DNA of 64,000 bases, taken from positions 1-64,000 of the forward strand of contig NZ_BBPI01000034.1 in NCBI RefSeq assembly GCF_000787715.1. Direction: 5' to 3'. This document shows, one piece after another, positions 8,577 through 16,210 of this stretch. Each line of letters begins with the position of its first letter. Positions within the stretch are counted from its first letter, which is position 1. A program made the translations under genes and the position numbers. This DNA comes from Sphingomonas parapaucimobilis NBRC 15100. GTDB lineage: Bacteria; Pseudomonadota; Alphaproteobacteria; Sphingomonadales; Sphingomonadaceae. The notes under the pieces are model-generated. The model did not search any database. It saw only the letters and a program-made list of their open reading frames with translations, and was not told the DNA's origin.

Positions 8577-8677
8577 ACCCCTCCCCTTCAGGGGAGGGGA
8601 CGGGGGTGGGGCGCTTCCGCAAGCACAAAGCCTGGGGTGAAGCCCCACCCCAACCCCTCCCCTGAAGGGGAGTGGGG
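8577..8677. repeat. Palindromic intergenic repeat, CCCCTCCCCTTCAGGGGAGGGG subtype
   Basis: A 101-bp inverted repeat with end hairpins CCCCTCCCCTTCAGGGGAGG and CCCCTCCCCTGAAGGGGAG and the inner arms GGGGTGGGGC and GCCCCACCCC. The loop contains GCTTCCGCAAGC. The same subtype occurs at 28.2 kb. It lies between two converging genes. Confidence 0.85.
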
Positions 8678-8707
8678 CAGGCCCGAATCAACCTAACTTC
8701 ATCCCGC

Positions 8708-9532
8708 CTAACCCGCCAGCGCCCAGCGGATCGCGCCGCCCAACCGCCGCGTGCCCGCCCGGATCGCCGGTTTGACCGCGCCGTAACCGTCCAGCCCATG
8801 CAGACGTGCCGCCCAGTCGGGGAGCAGCGCGATACCCGCCTGGGTCAGCCAGCCGCTGACCGGCGCCAGCGCGGGGCTGGGCGCGGGCTGGTTGAGCAGG
8901 GTGCGCGCCACCGCCCGTGTCCGGGCGTCGACGCGCAGTTCGGGGCGGATCGAATCCAGGAAACGCGCCAGTTGCTGCCGGTTCTCGGGCACCTGCCCGG
9001 CCCCCAGCCGCCGGGCGATCGTCGCCATCTCGGCCAGATAGCGATCCGCCTCTGCATCGGAAAAGTCCGGATCGCGATAGGTGCGGTGCGCGCGCAGGAA
9101 GCTGTCGACCTCGGCGGCATGGACGAAGGTCAGCAGATGCGGATCGTTCGCCGAATAGGGTGTGCCGTCGGGCAGGGTGCCGCTGACCCGATCATGCACC
9201 GCCCGCACCCGCGCGATCATCCGCTCGGCCGCCTCGGTCGCGCCATAGGTGGTGACGGAAATGAACCCCGCCGTCCGCCGCAGCCGCCCGGCCATGTCGC
9301 GGCGGAAATCGCTATGGTCCCACACGCCCGCCAGCGCGGCGGGGTGCAGCATCTGGGCCAGCAGCGAGGCGATCCCGCCCGCCATCATCGCGGTGAAGTC
9401 GCCATGGACGGTCCATGTCGCGGAGCCAGGGCCGAACAGCCCGTCATCCCCCGGCGGCCGGGTCAGGTCGATCGCATGGCTGCCCACCACGTCGCGTATC
9501 TGGTCGGCGATCTGGCGGCGGACGGGAAGCAT
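8708..9532 (-). CDS. DUF2236 oxygenase-like protein (MpaB/latex-clearing-protein family)
   Basis: A 274-residue protein of the DUF2236 family (ER-bound oxygenase MpaB/Lcp catalytic domain). Seen: SATWTVHGDFTAMMAGG, LLAQMLHPAALAGVWDHSDF (about 55-75), RLRRTAGFISVTTYG, and the signature VSGTLPDGTPYSANDPHLLTFVHAAE (about 115-140). The family binds haem and includes latex clearing protein, but most bacterial members have no known substrate. The open frame runs on upstream to 9850, yet everything beyond the ATG at 9532 is read-through of palindromic repeats, so I start at 9532. It is on the same strand as the DapF-like gene but separated by 346 bp of repeats, so joint transcription is uncertain. 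Confidence 0.8.
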   Translation of the reverse strand: MLPVRRQIADQIRDVVGSHAIDLTRPPGDDGLFGPGSATWTVHGDFTAMMAGGIASLLAQMLHPAALAGVWDHSDFRRDMAGRLRRTAGFISVTTYGATEAAERMIARVRAVHDRVSGTLPDGTPYSANDPHLLTFVHAAEVDSFLRAHRTYRDPDFSDAEADRYLAEMATIARRLGAGQVPENRQQLARFLDSIRPELRVDARTRAVARTLLNQPAPSPALAPVSGWLTQAGIALLPDWAARLHGLDGYGAVKPAIRAGTRRLGGAIRWALAG

Positions 9533-9594
9533 AGGGGCAGAACGCACCGGGCGGCGGGGTGTTGCGTGGGGCCGGATGTTCCAAGTCCCCCCCT

Positions 9595-9865
9595 CCGTTC
9601 GCGCGGAGCGAAGGCGAAGTGCGCGTCCGGCGCTCGTGGCGAGGCTTGTCCCTTGGCCTTCGACCACGCTCAGGCTGAACGAAGTGGGCTGATAATCCCA
9701 ACACCCGTTCGCACTGAGCGAAGTCGAAGTGCATGCCCCACGCTCGCGGCGAGGTCGGTCCCCTGGCCTTCGACTGCGCTCAGGCTGAACGGGGGTGGGG
9801 CTGAGGTGGCTCACCAATCTCCGTTCACGCTGAGCGAAGTCGAAGCGCACGTTCCACCCCTCGCC
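9595..9865. repeat. Two and a half copies of an 88-bp palindromic repeat (CCGTTCNNNCTGAGCGAAGTCGAA family)
   Basis: Copies at 9595-9682 and 9705-9792 are both 88 bp; a half copy covers about 9821-9865. Each begins CCGTTC-NNNN-TGAGCGAAGTCGAAG and ends CCTTCGACNNCGCTCAGGCTGAACG, so the ends are inverted repeats, with GGCTCGTGGCGAGG-like middle parts. This fills most of the 346-bp gap (9533-9878) between two genes on the minus strand; I see no gene in it. Confidence 0.85.
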
Positions 9866-9878
9866 ACGGATGACAGGA

Positions 9879-10814
9879 TTACCCCCGCTTGGCGGCGTCC
9901 CAGGCAGCGATTTCTTCGGGAAAGCGCCGCTCCACCACCAGATCGCTCGCCGTTTCGTTCGCCAGGTCGACCGTCACCGACCCCGCCCATTCATAGGTCG
10001 CATTGCCCGACAGCGTCACCATCGCGTCCTCGCCCGCAAAGGCGCGGACCAGGCCGCCGCGGTTGAACACCACGGTGGGCACGTCCCAGGCGATCCGCCC
10101 GGTCAGGCACGCCGCATAGGTGGATGCGGCCATCGCGCTGCCGCAGCTGTCGGTCAGGCCGACGCCACGCTCGAAGGTGCGCACGAACAGCGACGTCCCG
10201 CGCACCTCGACGAAGGACACATTGGCGCGGTTGGGCAGCCAGTCGGGCGCGGCTTCGCAGATTTCGCCCAGGCGGACGAGATCGGCTTCGTCCACCGTCT
10301 CGACGAAATGGACGAGATGCGGGTTGGGCATGGTGACGGCGGTGAAGCATTTGTCCGCGTCGAGCATCGGCAGCACCGCCTCGACCAGACGGTCGGGTGC
10401 GCCGTGGATCGGCCAGGCGGCGGTCGACAGCCCGGCGGGGCCTGCCGTCTCGCGTACCGTATAGACGCCGGGTGCGAGGTCAGCGTCATGGACCGCATCG
10501 GCGTGCGAGGTCTTCAGCCGCACCGTGGCCGCGCCGATCCCCAAAGCCTCGAACCCCGCACGCGCCACGCAGCGTACGCCGTTGAGGCAGGTCTCCGCCT
10601 CGCTGCCATCACTGTTGCGCATCACCATGCCGAAAGCGGCGCGATCGTCGCCGGGAACCAGCAGGAGCAGGCCGTCGCCGCCCACCGGCCCGTTCCGGTC
10701 GGCCAGCGCGCGCGCGACGCCCGCCCATTCGGCTTCGGTCAGCGACAGGTCGCGGGCGTCGATCATCGGGAAATCGTTGCCCGATCCATGGCATTTGACG
10801 AGGCCGAACCGCAT
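9879..10814 (-). CDS. Diaminopimelate epimerase-family protein (divergent DapF)
   Basis: A 311-residue member of the DapF fold, which inverts the alpha carbon of LL-diaminopimelate with a cysteine pair. Seen: N-terminal VKCHGSGNDFPMIDAR, RNSDGSEAETCLNGVRCVAR (catalytic-type Cys at 76), TMPNPHLVHF and ERGVGLTDSCGSAMAAS (Cys 224). Both cysteines of the catalytic pair are present. It departs from the standard motifs CGNGxRC (here CLNGVRC) and ERGxGET (here ERGVGLT), so it may be a second, specialised epimerase or racemase and not the housekeeping enzyme. I therefore give no symbol. Start ATG at 10814; the gene is divergent from the XRE regulator. Confidence 0.75.
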   Translation of the reverse strand: MRFGLVKCHGSGNDFPMIDARDLSLTEAEWAGVARALADRNGPVGGDGLLLLVPGDDRAAFGMVMRNSDGSEAETCLNGVRCVARAGFEALGIGAATVRLKTSHADAVHDADLAPGVYTVRETAGPAGLSTAAWPIHGAPDRLVEAVLPMLDADKCFTAVTMPNPHLVHFVETVDEADLVRLGEICEAAPDWLPNRANVSFVEVRGTSLFVRTFERGVGLTDSCGSAMAASTYAACLTGRIAWDVPTVVFNRGGLVRAFAGEDAMVTLSGNATYEWAGSVTVDLANETASDLVVERRFPEEIAAWDAAKRG

Positions 10815-10921
10815 CGCGATAACTCCGACTGAACAGGCATCGGCGCTTAGCCCAGACGGACCGGCTTCGCCAGATGTGCGCGAGCGGCGGCATGGCTGGC
10901 AGGACGGAAGGGGAAGAGGGG

Positions 10922-11485
10922 ATGATTACCGCGATCCGCGAAGTGCGCCGGGCCAAGGGGATGACCCTGGACGATGTCGCCCGCGCCTGCTCGCCCCCCA
11001 CCACGCCACAGACGATCGGGCGGCTGGAAATGGGCACGCGCACCGTCTCGCTGCCCTGGCTGAACCGGATCGCCGCCGCACTGGGCTGCACGCCCGCCGA
11101 TCTGGTGACGCTGCCGATCCGCGAGACCCTGCCGGTCGCCGCGCTGCTCGGTCCGCGCGGCGCCGTGGCGCCGCGCAGCGCGCGTTCGGTGTCGCCGCCC
11201 TGCGCGACGCCGGGGATGCTGGCGGTGACGGTCAGCGGCGCGGTCGGCGACTATCGCGCGGGCGATGAGCTCTGGTGCGAACCGCTCGGCCCCGATAGGT
11301 TCGCCGATGCCATGAATCGCGATATCCTCGTGCCCCGCGCCGCCGGCGGCTATGTCTTTGCCCGGCTGGCGGGTGTGATGCCCGATACGCTGCGCCTGTT
11401 GCCGCTGGAGCCCGGGGCGGCGGGGGTGACGGTGTCCGCACCCGCCTGGATCGCGCGGGTGGCGCGGCTGGTGCGCACGCTGTGA
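10922..11485 (+). CDS. XRE-family regulator with a degenerate S24-like C-terminal domain
   Basis: A 187-residue protein. Residues 1-60 form a Cro/CI helix-turn-helix (REVRRAKGMTLDDVARACSPPTTPQTIGRLEMG, then WLNRIAAALGCTPADLV). The C-terminal part (about 95-185, from MLAVTVSGAVGDYRAGDELW to WIARVARLVRTL) follows the pattern of LexA/CI-like S24 domains, in which a serine-methionine pair would stand where GAVGDY is found here; the self-cleavage serine is not visible. The ATG at 10922 is chosen for its GGAAGGGGAAGAGGGG ribosome site; an earlier start at 10874 is less likely. It overlaps the cyclotransferase gene by 4 bp (GTGA) and is probably cotranscribed. Confidence 0.75.
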   Translation: MITAIREVRRAKGMTLDDVARACSPPTTPQTIGRLEMGTRTVSLPWLNRIAAALGCTPADLVTLPIRETLPVAALLGPRGAVAPRSARSVSPPCATPGMLAVTVSGAVGDYRAGDELWCEPLGPDRFADAMNRDILVPRAAGGYVFARLAGVMPDTLRLLPLEPGAAGVTVSAPAWIARVARLVRTL

Positions 11486-12273
11486 TCCGCGCCATCCTGC
11501 CGCTGGTCCTGCCGCTGGTCCTGGCGCTGGCGCTGCCCGCCGCCGCACAGCAGCCCGCCGCGCCGACTCCGCCGCCGATCGAAAAGCCCGTGCTGGTCCA
11601 TGCCTTCCCGCACGACCCGACGGCGTTCACCGAGGGGCTGCTGATCGCCGACGGCACGCTGTACGAAAGCACCGGGCGCGAGGGGGAGAGCGTCATCCGC
11701 CAGGTGGATCTGGCGACCGGCAAGACGCTGCGCCGCGCAACCGTGCCCGATGGCCTGTTCGGCGAGGGTATCGTCGCCTGGGGGGGCGAGCTGCGCAGCG
11801 TCACCTGGCATGGCGGACGCGGTTTCCGCTGGAGCCGCCCGGCGCTGAAGAAGCTGGGCGAGTGGCGCTATGACGGCGAAGGCTGGGCGATGACCGATGA
11901 CGGGCATCACATCATCCTGTCGGACGGTACGCCGCGCCTGCGCTTCCTGGACCCCGCCACGATGAAGGTCGCCCGCACGCTGGACGTGACGGTGAACGGA
12001 CGGCCGCTCCGCAACCTGAACGAGCTGGAATATATCGACGGGCAGGTCTGGGCCAATGTCTGGATGACGCCCTATATCGTGCGGATCGATCCGGCGACGG
12101 GTGTGGTCGCGGGTGTGGTCGACCTCGGCGATCTGGTCGCGCGGGTCGGGCTGACCGATCGGGATTCGGTCGCCAACGGCATCGCCTATGACCGGGCCAA
12201 GCACCGGATCTTCGTGACCGGCAAGAACTGGCCCGAGCTGTTCGAGATCCGCCTGCCCGGGGCGACGCGCTGA
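11482..12273 (+). CDS. Glutaminyl-peptide cyclotransferase, periplasmic
   Basis: A 263-residue protein of the plant/bacterial type glutaminyl cyclase family (PF05096-like), a five-bladed propeller that converts N-terminal Gln to pyroglutamate. Seen: a signal peptide (residues 1-22, ending ALPAAAQ), FPHDPTAFTEGLLIADGTLYESTG (the conserved block around the active-site Glu, about 42-65), a GWAMTDDGHHIILSDGT blade, and NELEYIDGQVWANVWMTPYIVRIDP (about 174-198). The start is a GTG that overlaps the stop of the XRE gene, a sign of translational coupling. The end is at 12273; about 500 bp of mostly non-coding sequence follows. Which exported protein is its substrate is unknown. Confidence 0.85.
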   Translation: MIRAILPLVLPLVLALALPAAAQQPAAPTPPPIEKPVLVHAFPHDPTAFTEGLLIADGTLYESTGREGESVIRQVDLATGKTLRRATVPDGLFGEGIVAWGGELRSVTWHGGRGFRWSRPALKKLGEWRYDGEGWAMTDDGHHIILSDGTPRLRFLDPATMKVARTLDVTVNGRPLRNLNELEYIDGQVWANVWMTPYIVRIDPATGVVAGVVDLGDLVARVGLTDRDSVANGIAYDRAKHRIFVTGKNWPELFEIRLPGATR

Positions 12274-12586
12274 TCCCGGTCGATCGGTATCGCCCGGATC
12301 GCGGAGCAGCGCGGGGTTGAGCGTGGTGGCGATGGGTCCGCCATTGGTCTCGACCCTTCAGGTCGTGGCGGTCGAAGCGAATCATCCCGCCACGCGGCCC
12401 GGCGGTGCCGTCGACCGGCGGCAGTGTCCCTCCCATCGGCATCGCTCCGCTCTCGACGGTCAAGGCGATCACGACGAAGCGCTCGACCATGCCGCTCAGC
12501 ACCTGTCCGGCGGGGGGCCTTGCGCCGATGAGCGGCGCGGTCGCCATCACGGCAAAATCCGGCTTGGCCTTTCTGCCCCTTTTCAT
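12274..12586 (-). pseudogene. Possible remnant of a short gene divergent from the Rrf2 regulator (uncertain)
   Basis: The 509-bp gap 12274-12782 has no convincing complete gene. On the minus strand a frame from the ATG at 12586 begins with about 85 codons of coding-like, GC-ending composition (MKRGRKAKPDFAVMATAPLI and on) and then degrades while staying open into the gene behind. I recognise no family. It would be read from the AT-rich region near 12.65 kb, divergently from the Rrf2 gene. It could be the surviving 5' part of a deleted gene or chance. The right end given is its start codon; the left end is arbitrary. Confidence 0.2.
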
Positions 12587-12647
12587 GCACCCGCTTACCC
12601 CAAAACGGGGGGTGAAGAGTGGGATACTGTGGATGATTGGCGCGTTA

Positions 12648-12715
12648 ACGTGGTATATTGGTATAAATATAACATGGATTATAGCGGCTAACCCCGCCAT
12701 GATCCGATCGTGATA
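12648..12715. promoter_or_regulatory. AT-rich putative promoter/operator upstream of the Rrf2 gene
   Basis: In a region otherwise near 65-70% GC, this stretch holds GTTAACGTGGTATATTGG followed by TATAAATATAAC. The nested TATATTGGTATAAATATA is partly symmetrical. It is the only plausible promoter for the rightward Rrf2 gene about 70 bp downstream and might serve the leftward frame as well. Autoregulation by the Rrf2 protein is inferred from family habit. Confidence 0.4.
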
Positions 12716-12782
12716 CAAACCCGCAACGCTCCTGGAAGAAGGGCGTTGGTCGCGGGGCAGGTGGATAGGGGAGCGCAGTTTC

Positions 12783-13283
12783 TTGCCGACCAGTACTCGT
12801 TTTGTCGTCTCGCTGCACATGCTCGCGCTGATGGCGGAGCATGGCGATACGCCGTTGCGCTCCGAGGATATCGCGGTCAGCGTCAATTCCAACGCGGCCG
12901 TGGTCCGTGCGCTGTTGCTGCGGCTGGCCGCGGCGGGGCTGACCCGGTCGCAGCTGGGCAATCGCGGCGGCGCGATGCTCGCCAGGCCATCGTCCCATAT
13001 CCGACTGGTCGATGTGTACGAGGCGGTGGAGGACCGCAACTTCTTCGCCTTTCACCGCCAGCCGCCCGAAGGCGAGGGGATGATCGACCGGCATATCACC
13101 TCCAGCCTGGAGTCGATCCTGACCCCGGTGCGCGAGGCCCTGGAGAACAAGCTGGCCGGGCTGACGCTGGATGACGTGCTGGACGATATCCGGGCACGGG
13201 CCGGTCGCGATGAAGCCGGGTCAGACGAGATTCAGATCGGCCGGGCGCGTGTCGGGGAACAACGTCGCGAGGCGGCCGCCTGA
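12783..13283 (+). CDS. Rrf2-family transcriptional regulator without iron-sulfur cysteines
   Basis: A 166-residue Rrf2-type winged-helix protein. Seen: N-terminal STRFVVSLHMLALMAEHGDTPLRSEDIAVSVNSNAAVVRALLLRL (the family helix-turn-helix), a wing with SQLGNRGGAMLARPSSHIRL, then VDVYEAVEDR and a long C-terminal helix. There is no cysteine in the protein, so it cannot bind a cluster like IscR or NsrR; it is closer to the YwnA type. Start TTG at 12783 behind GATAGGGGAGCG. The last 21 codons overlap antisense the end of the DUF1501 gene (63 bp). Its target may have been the adjacent divergent gene, of which little remains. Confidence 0.8.
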   Translation: MPTSTRFVVSLHMLALMAEHGDTPLRSEDIAVSVNSNAAVVRALLLRLAAAGLTRSQLGNRGGAMLARPSSHIRLVDVYEAVEDRNFFAFHRQPPEGEGMIDRHITSSLESILTPVREALENKLAGLTLDDVLDDIRARAGRDEAGSDEIQIGRARVGEQRREAAA

Positions 13284-14432
13284 CAGGCCGAACTGCCGCC
13301 CGACCAGCCCGCCGATCAGCGCGCGGTAATCGGTCAGTACGGGCAGGTCGCGATTCTGGTTGAGCGTGGCGGCGGACAGGGCGACCTGCTCACCCGCCAT
13401 GCGGCCGCCGGATACCCCGCCTCCCATCACCCAATAGACGCTGCCATGGCCGTGATCGGTGCCCCGGTCGCCATTTTCGCGGAAGGTGCGGCCGAACTCC
13501 GACACGACGACGACCGTCGTGGTGCGCCATGCGTCCGGCCCGATCGCCTGGACGAAGCTCGCCAGCCCGCGCCCCAGATCGCCGATCCGGTCGGCCAGAT
13601 AGCCGGTCGCGCCGCCCTGGTTCACATGCGTGTCCCAGCCGCCGACATCGACGAATGCCAGGTTGAACCGGTCGCGCATCAGCGTGCCGATCCGCTGCGC
13701 CGACAATGCGAAACCCTTGGCGGACACCGCGCCGCGACTGGCGGCCTTCATCTCCTGGTCAAGGGTCTTGTACACGGTGTCGCGCACCGTGAAGCCCTCG
13801 CTGACCGAACGGGCCAGGTCGGGGTGCCCGGCATACATGCTCTGGATCAGCGCGGCCTGGCGCTGGTCGATCGGCTTGCCGACATTGGCGAGCGCGAGAT
13901 TGGGGATCGGGTCCTCGCCACCCCGGAAGCATAAAGGCAGCTGGTCGGTAAAGGCGATCGGGCGCTCGGTCGTGCCGAGTATGCCCGCCAGCCGCGCCAT
14001 GAAGCCCGAGCCGTAATCGCGGTGGCCGCCGACCGGCTGGCCCAGCTCGATCGTGTCCTGGGTCTCGAAATGGCTGCGGCTCATATCGTCGGTGCCCGCA
14101 AAGGGCACGAAGGCGATCTGCTTGGCCTGCCAAAGCGGCAGGATCGTATCCTTCAATGCGGGGTGCAGCGCCCAGTCGGCGTCGAGCGGTAGCGGGGCGT
14201 TCGGGTTCGCCGGATCGGGCCTGGGCAGCGCGATGGTCGGGCGCGACTGGTGGTAGAAGTCGCTGCCACTCGGCACGACGATGTTCACCGCGTCATAGGC
14301 GCCACGCAGGAACACGACCAGCAACCGGCTGCCCGCCTGCGGTGCGGCAAAGGCGCGGCCCGCCATCACCATGGGGGCGAGCGCGGCGGCTCCACGGAGC
14401 AGATCGCGGCGGTGGATATGGGGAAGCATCAT
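13221..14432 (-). CDS. DUF1501 protein, Tat-exported
   Basis: A 403-residue protein of the DUF1501 (alkaline-phosphatase-fold, sulfatase-like) family. Seen: an N-terminal twin-arginine signal (HRRDLLRGAAALAPMVMAGRAFA), then LLVVFLRGAYDAVNIVVP, a MSRSHFETQDTIELG block, FVDVGGWDTHVNQGG, VVVVSEFGRTFRENGDRGTDHGHGS (the most conserved family block, about 310-335) and a C-terminal VLTDYRALIGGLV. The biochemical role is unknown; members are almost always next to DUF1800 genes. Here it starts 9 bp after the DUF1800 stop on the same strand, so the two form an operon. The 3' end overlaps the converging Rrf2 gene. Confidence 0.85.
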   Translation of the reverse strand: MMLPHIHRRDLLRGAAALAPMVMAGRAFAAPQAGSRLLVVFLRGAYDAVNIVVPSGSDFYHQSRPTIALPRPDPANPNAPLPLDADWALHPALKDTILPLWQAKQIAFVPFAGTDDMSRSHFETQDTIELGQPVGGHRDYGSGFMARLAGILGTTERPIAFTDQLPLCFRGGEDPIPNLALANVGKPIDQRQAALIQSMYAGHPDLARSVSEGFTVRDTVYKTLDQEMKAASRGAVSAKGFALSAQRIGTLMRDRFNLAFVDVGGWDTHVNQGGATGYLADRIGDLGRGLASFVQAIGPDAWRTTTVVVVSEFGRTFRENGDRGTDHGHGSVYWVMGGGVSGGRMAGEQVALSAATLNQNRDLPVLTDYRALIGGLVGRQFGLSGGRLATLFPDTRPADLNLV

Positions 14433-14441
14433 GCGATCCTC

Positions 14442-15953
14442 CTATCGGTGCATGAATTCGGGCGACGAGAAATACAGCGCGTTCCACTCCGCCGGGGACC
14501 GCGCCTGGCCCAGTGCGGCGAGCGTCGGCTTGCCCAGCGAGGGCATCCGCGCGGCGAGGATGGGGGAACCCTTCAGCACCGGCGGCGGAGAGGGCGGGGG
14601 CGGGGTGCCCGGTGGGGTATCGGCGGGCTGGAACAGCCGCGCCGCGCCATTGCCGAGTTGCCGCGCGATATCGAAGCGCGTCGCCATCTGCCCGGGCGCG
14701 GACCAGGCCGCACTCGACAGGTCGTAACCGTCGGGCGTCTCGTGATCGTACAGCCCTTCGCCCATCTGGCGGATCCAGCCGACCACCGGCTGCGGATTTG
14801 TGATCGCGCGGTCGCCATAGGCCAGCCTCACCGCCGACAGCGTATAGCCGACCGGGTCCTTGAAACCGCTGCCCAGCGAGCCGGAAAACTCGCGCGACCG
14901 GATCATGGTCTTCAGCACCTCGGCGATGTCACCATGCGTCTTGCGGAAGGTCGCCGCCATCCGGTCGACCAAAGCGGGCGGCGGTTTGTCGCCCATGAAA
15001 TAGGTCGCCAGCTTCAGGCTGACATGATGCGCGGTCGCCGGACTCTCGGCGATCAGGTCCAGCGCCTGCTCGACCTCGCCAAAGCCCGACCCCTGGATGG
15101 TATGACCCAGGAAATGCTTGGTGCCGAAGTCATGGCGCGCCGGATTGAACTCGAACAGTCCGGCGCGCAGGTAGAGCGGTTGAAGCTCGGGTTTCAGCTT
15201 CGGCGCATCGGGTTTCTGGTCGACGCCGACGCCGGTCAGGATGCGTGCCAGCTCCTGTACGTCTGCTTGCGTGTAGCCGGAGCCGACGCCCATCGAGTGC
15301 AGTTCCATGATCTCGCGCGCGTAATTCTCGTTGATCTTGCCTTTCGCGTTCTGGTCATTGTCCAGATAGCGCAGCATCGCCGGGTGGCGCAGCGTCGCCT
15401 CCAGCAGGTCGCGATACCGGCCCAGCGCATGGGCGCGGATCGTCTCTTCATAATCGCCGACCATCGCGCGGATGTCGCGCTTGCCCGCCTGGACGTTGAA
15501 ATGGTTGAACCAGAACCAGGTCATCCGTTCGCGCAACTGGTCGGGCGAATAGAGCGCGCGCAGGACGAAGCGTTGGCGGGCTTCGTCGGCCAGCCCGTTC
15601 ATCGCCTTCTGATAGGCTTCGCGCGCGGCCTTTTTCTGGTCGGGGTCGGTGATCGCCTTCAGGTCGCGCTGCATCGCGTCAGTCTCGACCACGAGCGCGG
15701 CGACGCGTTCCCTGGAGATGCGCATCGCATCGATCCGCGCCTGCACCGCCAGGGGCAGGGGATCGAGCCGGTCGTCGAGCTGGTGGCGCAGCCAGGCATC
15801 GCTGCCCGGCGCGGGGCTGGTGTCGGGCGCGGCGGACGGTCCCCAGCCCAGCCGTTCGGCCCAGGCGGCATCCCGCGCCGGATCGGCGGCATGGGCCGGA
15901 ACTGCCGCCGTCAGCGCCGATGTCACTAGCAGCCAGGAAGCGATCCGCGCCAT
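14442..15953 (-). CDS. DUF1800 protein, secreted
   Basis: A 503-residue DUF1800-family protein. Seen: signal peptide (MARIASWLLVTSALTAAVPAHA), a long helical region with MTWFWFNHFNVQAGK and LRYLDNDQNAKGKINENYAREIMELHSMGVGSGYTQADVQELARILTG (the family core, about 190-250), KHFLGHTIQGSGFGEVEQALDLI and RSREFSGS. The start ATG at 15953 sits behind GGAGAGCGAGGC and begins a good signal peptide; the frame is open further upstream to 16094 but that part has no signal-like sequence. A proline-rich stretch (near residue 470) precedes the end. Function of the DUF1800/DUF1501 pair is not known; export of both suggests a joint envelope role. Confidence 0.85.
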   Translation of the reverse strand: MARIASWLLVTSALTAAVPAHAADPARDAAWAERLGWGPSAAPDTSPAPGSDAWLRHQLDDRLDPLPLAVQARIDAMRISRERVAALVVETDAMQRDLKAITDPDQKKAAREAYQKAMNGLADEARQRFVLRALYSPDQLRERMTWFWFNHFNVQAGKRDIRAMVGDYEETIRAHALGRYRDLLEATLRHPAMLRYLDNDQNAKGKINENYAREIMELHSMGVGSGYTQADVQELARILTGVGVDQKPDAPKLKPELQPLYLRAGLFEFNPARHDFGTKHFLGHTIQGSGFGEVEQALDLIAESPATAHHVSLKLATYFMGDKPPPALVDRMAATFRKTHGDIAEVLKTMIRSREFSGSLGSGFKDPVGYTLSAVRLAYGDRAITNPQPVVGWIRQMGEGLYDHETPDGYDLSSAAWSAPGQMATRFDIARQLGNGAARLFQPADTPPGTPPPPSPPPVLKGSPILAARMPSLGKPTLAALGQARSPAEWNALYFSSPEFMHR

Positions 15954-16080
15954 GCCTCGCTCTCCGTTACCGCCTGCCGCCAACGGTCTGGGCGCAGGCT
16001 TCTTCGGAGGATAATATGGCGGATAGAGGCTGAACCCCGGCTTGCCCGGACATGAAAAGGGCGTCAGCGGGCGGCCATCA

Positions 16081-16206
16081 ATCCTCCCCGGCACGGGGAG
16101 GGGGACCAGCGAAGCTGGTGGAGGGGGATCGCCACACAGGACATCCTCCGTGAAAGCCCCCCTCCGTCAGCGCTGCGCGCTGCCACCTCCCCGTACCGGG
16201 GAGGAT
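16081..16206. repeat. Palindromic intergenic repeat, ATCCTCCCCG subtype
   Basis: A 126-bp inverted repeat: left end ATCCTCCCCGGCACGGGGAGG, right end CCTCCCCGTACCGGGGAGGAT, with internal ACCAGCGAAGCTGGT and CGCTGCGCGCTG palindromes. The right end is 4 bp from the stop of the PI-PLC-like gene. It is closely similar to the copy at 2.1 kb and to the half copy at the left window edge. Confidence 0.85.
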
Positions 16207-16210
16207 TTGG

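Noticed and set aside
9533-9850. N-terminal extension of the DUF2236 gene up to 9850
   Set aside because: The extension is translated repeat sequence; the family begins near the ATG at 9532.
12317-12713. Short rightward frames in the gap ahead of the Rrf2 gene
   Set aside because: They run over the AT-rich promoter region and show no family or ribosome site.
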